From Akkermansiaceae bacterium (GTDB lineage: Bacteria; Verrucomicrobiota; Verrucomicrobiia; Verrucomicrobiales; DEV007), in contig JACKQE010000028.1 of NCBI GenBank assembly GCA_024233005.1, positions 1-13,738 of the forward strand: 13,738 nucleotides of DNA, in the 5' to 3' direction. Below are positions 8,161 through 13,738 of the stretch, in pieces (the first letter of the stretch is position 1; the number at the start of each line of letters is the position of its first letter). Made by a program: the position numbers and the translations under genes. The notes under the pieces are model-generated. The model had not been told where the DNA came from, searched no databases, and saw only the letters and a program-made list of their open reading frames with translations.

Positions 8161-9684
8161 ATGAGTGACACTAATACACTGCCTAAACTCGAACTCCCCA
8201 AGCGGTGGGAGTTGCTAAAGCAAAGAGCTGACGCCGCAGGAGTCGACCCCGTGGAAGTGGTCGAGAGGGTTGATGAAGCGGCAGACCGCATCGACCGGCT
8301 GCTGCAGCGGGTTCGGACTGGGGGTGGGGGCCTATTTGAAGTTGTATTTGGTCTCTCAGGATCCGGAAAGACAACATTTCTCAAAACACTGCCGAAGTTT
8401 TTCAATGACATTCATGTAGCCTCATTTCCAAAGGAGCGATTACTTACCGAATTGCCAAAGTTTGTTCGAGATGAACACACGTCGGCAGGAAAAAACGCCC
8501 GTGTCGTTTTGATTGAGAGACGCGACAACCCAAGCGCAGCAGATCTCGCACAAGTGGACGAGATGTTTGCCGAGCTTCTCGAGACTTTTCGAGTTCCAGA
8601 AGGCAGTGCGTTAGTTCTCTGGCCCATAACCCGTGAATCTACCGCAAGTGAGATAGCGAAAAAGGCATGGGAGACGGGCCGTGACTCGGTTGCAGATCAC
8701 GCCTCTAAAGGCATTTTCAGATTTAGTGGTCTACCAAAAGATCGATATTTTGAAATCGCCGATTCAACCTCCCGGAGCTTGGCAGGAGACCCATTGGATG
8801 CGTTTGGCGTTACCAAAGACGTGGCCAGGGAGTTTTTAGCTGGATGCGAGACCATCTCCGATTTTTTCGCTCATGTTGATCAACGCGCTGACGAGACTCG
8901 GGATAGTGCATGGTCTATCTTAAAAGAGCGCGTTCGCGCGAGGCTGTGGGTAGTATTGCCCGGCGACATTCTCGCCTCAGTCGATGGAACAGTTAAGGCT
9001 TTAACAGCCGGAATTCGAAATCGTATCGATCTTGATCTTATTGGCGAATTTATAGACCAGCCCGGAAACAACGCTATTTATGTTGCTGAATGGCGCAAAA
9101 GGAGAACAGCGATCGCCCACCTGCTCAGAACGATTGATGTTCGACTGTTCCCGCTCGCGCCGAATGTTGCATTACACGCGGTCCGGGCATTCGGTGACGC
9201 GACTTTGAAAGATTTATTGAGGCAGAAGTCGACAAATTTGGATCAGGCTAAAAACGCAATGAAGGCAAGCCGCCTCTATAAAGCCATCTTGACAGAGATT
9301 GGTGTTCCAACAGAACCCTTTGCAGGATCTCGCGATTTAGGTGACGAAACTTCCCAAGAGTATCGCCGAATTCAAAAAGCTGCGGCAAAAAGTGATACTC
9401 TCCTCAATAAGGCGCTGGGAAAACTTATTGAAGCGTGTCTGGCAGATGACGCTCCCAATGCCAAGATGATCGCAGAAAAGCGTTCACTTCCAAATATCGA
9501 ACTCCAGCCAGATATCCGGATCGAGATCGGTCCCAAAGATTTCATCTGCATTGAACCGACTTGGAGAACTACAGGCGCGTCTGTTGATGAACAGACGGAA
9601 GGGCAAAACACCCTCACTGAGGCACACATCAAGAAATACGTTTTGGATAAGGCCGACCAATTCATCAAGGCGCTTAAACTCTGA
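8161..9684 (+). CDS. Predicted P-loop NTPase of unknown function, possible C-terminal nuclease-like domain
   Basis: I do not recognise the 507-residue family. A polar, helical N-terminal region (1-55) leads into a Walker A motif, GLSGSGKTT at 64-72, preceded by the beta strand LFEVVF. VVLIERRD (115-122) and LVLWPIT (151-157) are hydrophobic strands of the P-loop core; the first may hold the Walker B-like acid. A middle region contains many charged helices. The last 60 residues include PDIRIEIGPKDFICIEPTWR (450-469), which resembles the D-x(n)-E-x-K core of PD-(D/E)XK nucleases, but with Thr where Lys is expected. No signal peptide or membrane segment is seen. The gene stands alone, 50 bp after thiC, and is less GC-rich than its neighbours. 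Plausible roles are phage defence or DNA/RNA maintenance, but this is inference. No Shine-Dalgarno sequence is visible. Confidence 0.75.
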   Translation: MSDTNTLPKLELPKRWELLKQRADAAGVDPVEVVERVDEAADRIDRLLQRVRTGGGGLFEVVFGLSGSGKTTFLKTLPKFFNDIHVASFPKERLLTELPKFVRDEHTSAGKNARVVLIERRDNPSAADLAQVDEMFAELLETFRVPEGSALVLWPITRESTASEIAKKAWETGRDSVADHASKGIFRFSGLPKDRYFEIADSTSRSLAGDPLDAFGVTKDVAREFLAGCETISDFFAHVDQRADETRDSAWSILKERVRARLWVVLPGDILASVDGTVKALTAGIRNRIDLDLIGEFIDQPGNNAIYVAEWRKRRTAIAHLLRTIDVRLFPLAPNVALHAVRAFGDATLKDLLRQKSTNLDQAKNAMKASRLYKAILTEIGVPTEPFAGSRDLGDETSQEYRRIQKAAAKSDTLLNKALGKLIEACLADDAPNAKMIAEKRSLPNIELQPDIRIEIGPKDFICIEPTWRTTGASVDEQTEGQNTLTEAHIKKYVLDKADQFIKALKL

Positions 9685-9809
9685 GACAGCGTAACGAAGA
9701 GGGGGCAGGACCAGACGAACACCTTTCCTAACATTTCGTTTGTCGCTAGCCGCACACATCTCGTGATGAGCCGACAAATGCCCACGAGAGCCGCGTTTCA
9801 TCTCACCCC

Positions 9810-10544
9810 ATGAACCTCCGCTTCCTCACGCTCGCCTGCCTTGTCGCCGCCACCACCTTCGCCGCCGATGCGCCGAAGCTGCCCGCCATTCCCGCGGACC
9901 CGATCGCGAAGAAGAAGGAACTGCTCTTCTCCGATGACTTCGAGCGCGCCGAGCTGGGCAAGGACAAGGGCTGGGCCATCGTGGTGCCGACGTATTCCCT
10001 CGAGAACGGCACGTTGAAGGGCATGCAGATGCGCTTCGATGCCCCGGCGAAGGAGGGCAAGCCCGCGGTGAAAGGGCATCAGGCCGTCATCGGCAACGAC
10101 ATCCCGACCAAGGACAGCGTGATCGAGTTCCGCTTCAAGCTCGGCGGCGCGCAGTCCGTCACGGCGGAGTTTGACGACCGGAAGTTCAACGGCTCGCACT
10201 ACGGGCACCTCTGCATGGCGCGCATTGCCGCCGACAAGATCATCCTCGTGGACCAGAAAGGCCTCGCTGTCGCCCGCCCCGAAGGCGCCACCGGCGAGCC
10301 CCCCACGCCGAAAGGCCGCAAGAATATGTCCTTCCCGCTCAGCCTCGATCCCCAGACCTGGCACACCTTCCGGCTCGAAACCGTGGGCGACACGATGCGC
10401 GCCACCCTCGACGGCCAGCCCGTCGCCTTCCTGCAATCCCCCGGCATCGCCCACCCGACCAAGTCCAAAGTCGAATTCGGCTGCATGGGCCAGGGCGGCT
10501 GCTTCGACGATCTGAAGATCTGGAGTGCTGAACCCGCAAGGTAA
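9810..10544 (+). CDS. Secreted DUF1080-like (concanavalin-type) protein
   Basis: A 244-residue protein with a Sec signal peptide: a short basic N-terminus, hydrophobic LTLACLVAATTFA, and a likely cut near AFA-AD around residue 18. The mature part begins with KKKELLFSDDFERAEL and ends with VEFGCMGQGGCFDDLKIWSAEP. The first block resembles the opening strand, and the FDDLKIW the closing strand, of the DUF1080/LamG-like jellyroll fold common in planctomycetes and verrucomicrobia, where related domains bind or cleave glycosides. The central WHTFRLETVGDTMRATLDGQ is also typical of this fold (ligand/strand turn). No catalytic residues can be assigned, so enzymatic activity is uncertain. It is high in GC, unlike the preceding NTPase gene. 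The start ATG directly precedes the signal peptide. Confidence 0.75.
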   Translation: MNLRFLTLACLVAATTFAADAPKLPAIPADPIAKKKELLFSDDFERAELGKDKGWAIVVPTYSLENGTLKGMQMRFDAPAKEGKPAVKGHQAVIGNDIPTKDSVIEFRFKLGGAQSVTAEFDDRKFNGSHYGHLCMARIAADKIILVDQKGLAVARPEGATGEPPTPKGRKNMSFPLSLDPQTWHTFRLETVGDTMRATLDGQPVAFLQSPGIAHPTKSKVEFGCMGQGGCFDDLKIWSAEPAR

Positions 10545-10566
10545 CATCCCGCAGTTCGGCGATTTG

Positions 10567-10608
10567 CCCGGCTCGTCCAGTTCCGCTCCCGGCTCGTCTA
10601 GTTCTGGC
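10567..10608 (+). repeat. 21-bp tandem duplication
   Basis: Two adjacent 21-bp units begin CCCGGCTCGTCCAG and CCCGGCTCGTCTAG and differ at only a few positions near their ends. They lie shortly downstream of the DUF1080-like stop codon. On the plus strand they would read PGSSSSA/PGSSSSG, but no supported gene covers them. Confidence 0.7.
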
Positions 10609-10735
10609 ATTGGAACGGAACTTTCCGGCATCGCGTTGCGGAGGTTTCGGCCGTCAATTTCCAGGAGGCGGGCATCTCCGCGGCATCCTCTTCATTCACC
10701 CCGTCATCATCGAAATTCAGAAGTTCGTCCGACAT
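10598..10735 (-). pseudogene. Probable truncated N-terminus of a DUF3369-type response regulator
   Basis: An ATG at 10735 opens a 45-codon frame. Its first 27 residues, MSDELLNFDDDG then NEEDAAEMPASWKL, resemble from memory the acidic N-terminal leader of response regulators of the DUF3369 group, which continue with a WKVLIVDDE-like strand holding the phosphorylation-pocket aspartates. Here the similarity stops exactly at WKL (about 10655), and the remaining 18 residues are unrelated, with no REC domain anywhere downstream. It therefore looks like a gene start left behind after deletion or rearrangement. The assignment rests on a short segment and could be chance. Confidence 0.4.
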
Positions 10736-10740
10736 AGGCT

Positions 10741-10755
10741 TTCTTGAATCAAGAA
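10741..10755. promoter_or_regulatory. Perfect 15-bp palindrome
   Basis: TTCTTGA and TCAAGAA flank a single central A, giving a perfect inverted repeat. It lies 5 bp upstream of the minus-strand ATG at 10735. This size and symmetry fits a homodimer operator or a compact hairpin in the leader. The cognate protein is not identifiable here. Confidence 0.5.
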
Positions 10756-10962
10756 ATCGCCTGCCATGTCTCGCAAAAAATACGGTCTGCGCAAAAAAGG
10801 CTCCACCAAGGCCTGCGGAGTCAGGGTGCGAGCCGTGGGCCAGCAGGCTTCGCAGCCGCGTTCCTCCACTTCCCTGATGGCTCCTTCTTCTGACCGCCAC
10901 CACCTATTCAAAGCCGCCTGAAGCGGAAGCGCTGTCAGCCAATTCATTACGCACCATGCTTT

Positions 10963-10984
10963 CACAGGCATGGAGAAGCCTGTG
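10963..10984 (+). repeat. Hairpin with a third, competing arm
   Basis: CACAGGC (10963-10969) and GCCTGTG (10978-10984) form a perfect 7-bp stem with an 8-base loop. A further CACCTGTGA follows at about 10988-10996, and its CCTGTGA part could pair with TCACAGG of the left arm instead. No T-run follows, so it is not a standard terminator. It lies about 100 bp upstream of tetR. Confidence 0.5.
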
Positions 10985-11061
10985 CTACACCTGTGATTGG
11001 AAGGAAAATACGGGCACCCATTTTCATGTTAGTCCAACTAAAATAAATATTTGACGCCAAA

Positions 11062-11094
11062 CTTTTTCATGTTATCTCAATTAACATGAAAAAG
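11062..11094 (+). promoter_or_regulatory. Perfect 13-bp inverted repeat over the tetR start (putative operator)
   Basis: Arms CTTTTTCATGTTA (11062-11074) and TAACATGAAAAAG (11082-11094) are exact inverted repeats separated by 7 bp. The tetR ATG (11086-11088) lies within the right arm. TetR proteins commonly bind such dyads and repress their own operons, so this is the best operator candidate. The core part of the left arm, TTTTCATGTTA, recurs as a direct copy at 11021-11031, 43 bp upstream (about four helical turns). A TTGACG at 11051-11056 could be a -35 box, in which case the operator would cover the -10 region and the message would have little or no leader. Confidence 0.65.
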
Positions 11095-11691
11095 AAAACC
11101 CGCGTAAAGCCCCCTCGCGACTACCAGCAAACCGCCCGTGCCGAAGCGGCGGAGGCCAGCACCCAGCGCATCATTGAGGCCTTTCTGAAGCGCGCTGAAA
11201 CGGAGTGGTTCGACAAGATCAAGCTGGTTGACATTGCGAGCGATGCGGGTGTGACAGTGCAGACCGTGGTGCGCAAGTTTGGCAGCAAGATGGGTCTCCT
11301 GGAAGTGGCGCACAAACACATGGGCGAGTCCGTCGCCGTGCGCCGACTTGTGGTCCCTGGCGATCTGAACAGTGCCGTTGATGCCCTGACGCGAGACTAT
11401 GAAGATGTGGGTCCGCTGGTCCTGCGACTGCTGGATCAGGAGCAGATGCATCCGAGCCTCAAGCCCACGCTGGATGTGGGTCGCCAGGGACATCGCGACT
11501 GGCTGAAAGAGACTTTTGCTGAACGACTGAAGGCGCTGACGCCCGCACGACGTCAGGCCACGCTCGATGCTCTCGTCGTCGCCGCGGACATTTACGTCTG
11601 GAAGCTGATCCGCCTCGACATGGGGCGGTCCATCCCTGCCTACAAGCAGATCGTCCGCCAAATGATTCTCGCGGCACTCGAGCCGTGCTAA
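11086..11691 (+). CDS. TetR-family transcriptional regulator
   Basis: A 201-residue predicted DNA-binding repressor. The N-terminal helix-turn-helix domain is clear: STQRIIEAFLKRAET (helix 1, about 25-39), then KLVDIASDAGVTVQTVVRKFGSKMGLL (about 46-72), matching the TetR pattern in which the HTH is followed by an aromatic-basic FxSKxxLL segment. The C-terminal two-thirds is helical and would bind a ligand and dimerise; its ligand is unknown. The ATG is chosen because it opens a basic leader (MKKKTRVKPPRDY) before helix 1. It sits inside a perfect inverted repeat, pointing to autoregulation. The stop is 40 bp before the glycosyltransferase gene on the same strand, so the pair is probably an operon. 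No Shine-Dalgarno sequence precedes the start. Confidence 0.92.
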   Translation: MKKKTRVKPPRDYQQTARAEAAEASTQRIIEAFLKRAETEWFDKIKLVDIASDAGVTVQTVVRKFGSKMGLLEVAHKHMGESVAVRRLVVPGDLNSAVDALTRDYEDVGPLVLRLLDQEQMHPSLKPTLDVGRQGHRDWLKETFAERLKALTPARRQATLDALVVAADIYVWKLIRLDMGRSIPAYKQIVRQMILAALEPC

Positions 11692-11731
11692 ACCCCAACC
11701 ACTCAAACTTACCTCATCCTCCATCCAATCC

Positions 11732-13021
11732 ATGAGCACCAAGCCCAAAAACATCTTGTTCACCACCTGGGAAGGCGGCGGCAATCTGCCCCCCGCCATG
11801 ACCGTCGCCCGCAAATTGCGCGAACGCGGTCACCGCGTCCGCCTATTGAGCGACGAGGCCTGCCGCGAAGACGCAGCAGCGGCAGGAATCTCCTTTCACG
11901 CCTGGCAGACCGCGCCGAACCGAGCTGACAAGACGCCGGCGAGCTGTCCGTTGCGCGACTGGGAAGCCGCCAGTCCCCAGGAGGGCATCGGCCTCGCGTT
12001 GGAAAAGATCCTGTTTGGTCCATCGCTCGATTACGCTCGCGACCTCGCCAGCGTGCTGGATCAAGAGCCAGCGGATCTGGTGGTGACCAGCGACATGCTG
12101 CTTGGCGTCCTCGCCGCGTGCGAGAGCCGCGATCAACCTGTGGCCATCCTCTCTGCAAATTTGTGCCTGTATCCTATCGAGGGAATGCCGACCTTCGGTC
12201 CTGGACTGCCGCCCCCACGCACGGCCGAAGAAGAGGCGCTCCACGCACAGATTCGCACGGGCACGCTCGCGATGCTGGATGCCCATCTTGGTGCTCTGAA
12301 TGACGCTCGTCTCGCGCTTGGACTCATGCCGATCGGAACCGTGCTGGAGCAACTGAAGGTCGCGACACGCTTTTTCATTGCTTCGAGCCAGGCGTTCGAT
12401 TTTCCCGCCGCTGAACGCCCCAAACTGATCCGTTACATCGGTCCGCAACTCGATGAGCCCGCTTGGGCAAAGCCCTGGCGCTCGCCATGGCCGGACAATG
12501 ATCTGCGTCCGCTCATCGCGGTCGGCTTCAGCACGACCTATCAGGCGCACGAAGGCGTGCTGCAAAAAGTGATCGATGCCGCAGCGGAGCTTCCCGTGCG
12601 GGTGCTTGTGACGCTTGGTCAGGTAAAGCCAGAGACCGTCCGTCCGGCAGAAAACACCGTGCTCGTTTTGAGCGCGCCCCACAATGCCGTGATGCAGCAG
12701 GCGGCGGTGGTCGTCACCCATGGTGGTCACGGCACGGTGATGCGAGCCTTGATCCATCATCGCCCGATGCTGGTCATTCCGCACGGTCGTGATCAAGATG
12801 AAAATGCCGTGTGCGTCGTCGAACACGGTGCGGGCCTGCGCATGACCGCCAGCAGCACCATCGAGGAAATCCGCACTGCCTTGACCCGATTGCTTCAGGA
12901 GCCCCCATTCACCGAAGGCGCCCGTCGTCTCGGCACGGCCATCGCTGAGGAATCGAACCGTACCGACGTGATTGCCGAGCTTGAAGCACTGGCGGAGCAG
13001 CCTGCAAGCTGCGGTTGTTAA
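11732..13021 (+). CDS. GT1-like (MGT/EryCIII-type) glycosyltransferase
   Basis: A 429-residue GT-B glycosyltransferase, expected to transfer a sugar from an NDP donor to a small or lipid acceptor. The C-terminal domain carries the nucleotide-sugar signature THGGHGTVMRAL (329-340) and PHGRDQDENA (350-359), in which the last Asp/Asn/Glu positions usually contact the donor sugar. The N-terminal half starts with NILFTTWEGGGNLPPAM, where classical GT1 enzymes have GHxxP and its catalytic histidine; here Gly-Gly-Asn replaces it, typical of a divergent subgroup. Macrolide or antibiotic glycosylation is known for relatives, but the acceptor cannot be read from sequence. No signal peptide is seen, so it is probably cytoplasmic or peripheral. 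It follows the TetR gene by 40 bp and precedes a membrane-protein gene by 38 bp. The C-terminus ends in CGC. Confidence 0.9.
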   Translation: MSTKPKNILFTTWEGGGNLPPAMTVARKLRERGHRVRLLSDEACREDAAAAGISFHAWQTAPNRADKTPASCPLRDWEAASPQEGIGLALEKILFGPSLDYARDLASVLDQEPADLVVTSDMLLGVLAACESRDQPVAILSANLCLYPIEGMPTFGPGLPPPRTAEEEALHAQIRTGTLAMLDAHLGALNDARLALGLMPIGTVLEQLKVATRFFIASSQAFDFPAAERPKLIRYIGPQLDEPAWAKPWRSPWPDNDLRPLIAVGFSTTYQAHEGVLQKVIDAAAELPVRVLVTLGQVKPETVRPAENTVLVLSAPHNAVMQQAAVVVTHGGHGTVMRALIHHRPMLVIPHGRDQDENAVCVVEHGAGLRMTASSTIEEIRTALTRLLQEPPFTEGARRLGTAIAEESNRTDVIAELEALAEQPASCGC

Positions 13022-13059
13022 CTTGTCCAATGCAGCGCTCATCCCTTCCATCCCTCGCT

Positions 13060-13738
13060 ATGACTGCATTACGATCCACAAAGCCTCATTCGAATCGGCT
13101 GTTTTACTCGGCGGCATCCCTCACGCTGCTGGTGCTGACTTTCATCGGCTTCCGCATGTTTTACCAAAACATGGAGGCATTCCCTGGACGCCCGTTAACA
13201 CCGCCCATCCGCACGCTGGTCATCGTGCATGGAGCATTGATGACGGCCTGGATGCTGCTGTCCGTGGTGCAACCGCTGCTGGTTGCCTCGGGACGCAAAC
13301 GCCTGCACATGACGCTCGGCTTGTTCGGAACGGCACTGGCCGTGGCCATCGTCGTGGCCAGTTATCTCGTCGCGGTGAACGCCGCACGGGTGAATCCACC
13401 CGACCTGAAGGTATTTGGTCTCACGCCCAAGGAGTTTCTCACGGTTCCCTTGAGTAGTATCGTCGCCTTCGGGGCCTTCGTGCTGGTCGGCATCAGATAT
13501 CGCCGACGTCCGGAGGTGCATCGTCCGATGATGTTGATGGCGTCGATCGCGATTGTTTCAGCAGCGCTGGGGCGCATGCCCGCAATCAACGACTGGTACG
13601 CGGGAACGTGGCTGGAAGAGTGGTTCAGCGCATTCCTCACCACACTCCTGCTGGGGGCGATCCTGTTCGGCATCAAATGCACGCTAGAACGCCGCATCGA
13701 CCGCTGGTTTGCCGCCGCGCTTAGCGCTCTCGCCGTGG
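13060..13738 (+). CDS. Multi-pass membrane protein, 3' end outside the window
   Basis: The frame stays open to the right edge, giving 226 residues so far. An in-frame ATG at 13030 would add 10 residues. Hydrophobic segments occur at about 13-32, 50-75, 83-106, 127-146, 156-173 and 188-206. The segments LVIVHGALMTAWMLL, GRKRLHMTLGLFG and RRRPEVHRPMMLMA resemble a widespread uncharacterised bacterial membrane family with conserved VHG, LH and E-[LV]-H motifs. The candidate histidines here are H57, H83 and H154, which could bind heme or a quinone, but no function is established. It lies 38 bp after the glycosyltransferase on the same strand and may be its transcriptional partner. The family assignment is from memory of the pattern. 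Confidence 0.8.
   Translation, partial: MTALRSTKPHSNRLFYSAASLTLLVLTFIGFRMFYQNMEAFPGRPLTPPIRTLVIVHGALMTAWMLLSVVQPLLVASGRKRLHMTLGLFGTALAVAIVVASYLVAVNAARVNPPDLKVFGLTPKEFLTVPLSSIVAFGAFVLVGIRYRRRPEVHRPMMLMASIAIVSAALGRMPAINDWYAGTWLEEWFSAFLTTLLLGAILFGIKCTLERRIDRWFAAALSALAV

Larger units (their letters stand above)
10545..11085. other. Degenerate intergenic region
   Basis: 541 bp without a convincing intact gene. It contains, in order: a 21-bp tandem duplication, a minus-strand fragment resembling the start of a response regulator, a perfect 15-bp palindrome, a 51-codon basic plus-strand frame (10766-10921) without recognisable homology, a 7-bp stem hairpin (10963-10984), and an AT-rich segment (about 11018-11085) holding the probable tetR control region. 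The mixture of fragments suggests a rearrangement scar or decayed genes between the DUF1080-like gene and the TetR operon. Confidence 0.6.

Noticed and set aside
9685..9809. Terminator or attachment site after the NTPase gene
   Set aside because: Only a 4-bp stem (CATC/GATG) without a T-run was seen, and no repeat matches the upstream edge at 8111-8160.
9798..10631. 277-codon minus-strand open frame opposite the DUF1080-like gene
   Set aside because: It has no motif, while the plus strand has a signal peptide and jellyroll-type strands.
10766..10921. 51-codon basic plus-strand frame starting MSRKKYGLRKKG
   Set aside because: It lacks recognisable similarity, a ribosome site or supporting context; kept only as part of the degenerate spacer description.

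Overview
The window is a GC-rich bacterial chromosome segment. Most genes lack an obvious Shine-Dalgarno sequence. The gene families (a LOG-like nucleotide-binding protein beside tlyA and NAD kinase, a lone LptF/LptG permease, a secreted DUF1080-like protein, and a possible DUF3369 response-regulator remnant) fit a Gram-negative of the Verrucomicrobiota type. That placement is an inference from gene content and style. No rRNA, tRNA, CRISPR array or transposase gene was found.

Layout. 1-235: C-terminal end of an L,D-transpeptidase (+). 236-462: a gene-free gap with an AT-rich 28-bp sequence at 280-307 that closely resembles a chromosomal dif (XerC/XerD) site, so the window may lie at or near the replication terminus. 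463-3292: a tight leftward operon of LOG-family protein, TlyA rRNA methyltransferase and NAD kinase, with overlapping gene ends. 3469-4536: DAHP synthase (+), the first step of aromatic amino acid synthesis, ending 6 bp from a convergent LptF/LptG-family lipopolysaccharide-export permease (4543-5661, -). 5841-8110: a complete thiamin unit, with a possible promoter, a TPP riboswitch aptamer, an intrinsic terminator as its likely expression platform, and thiC.

8111-9809 looks like accessory DNA: one lower-GC gene (8161-9684) for a P-loop NTPase of unknown function, whose C-terminus faintly resembles a PD-(D/E)XK nuclease core. It is a candidate stand-alone defence or genome-maintenance gene. 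9810-10544 is a secreted lectin-like/DUF1080-like protein. 10545-11085 is a decayed spacer with a 21-bp tandem duplication, a probable truncated response-regulator start, a perfect 15-bp palindrome and a hairpin. It leads into a probable TetR-controlled operon (11086-window end): a TetR repressor whose start codon lies inside a perfect 13-bp inverted repeat, a GT1-like glycosyltransferase without the usual N-terminal catalytic histidine, and a multi-pass membrane protein cut off by the window edge.

The housekeeping genes serve separate processes (NADP supply, ribosome methylation, shikimate entry, outer-membrane biogenesis, thiamin synthesis). The observations most worth following are the dif-like site, the orphan NTPase, the TetR operator arrangement, and a small 8-bp-repeat expansion inside thiC.
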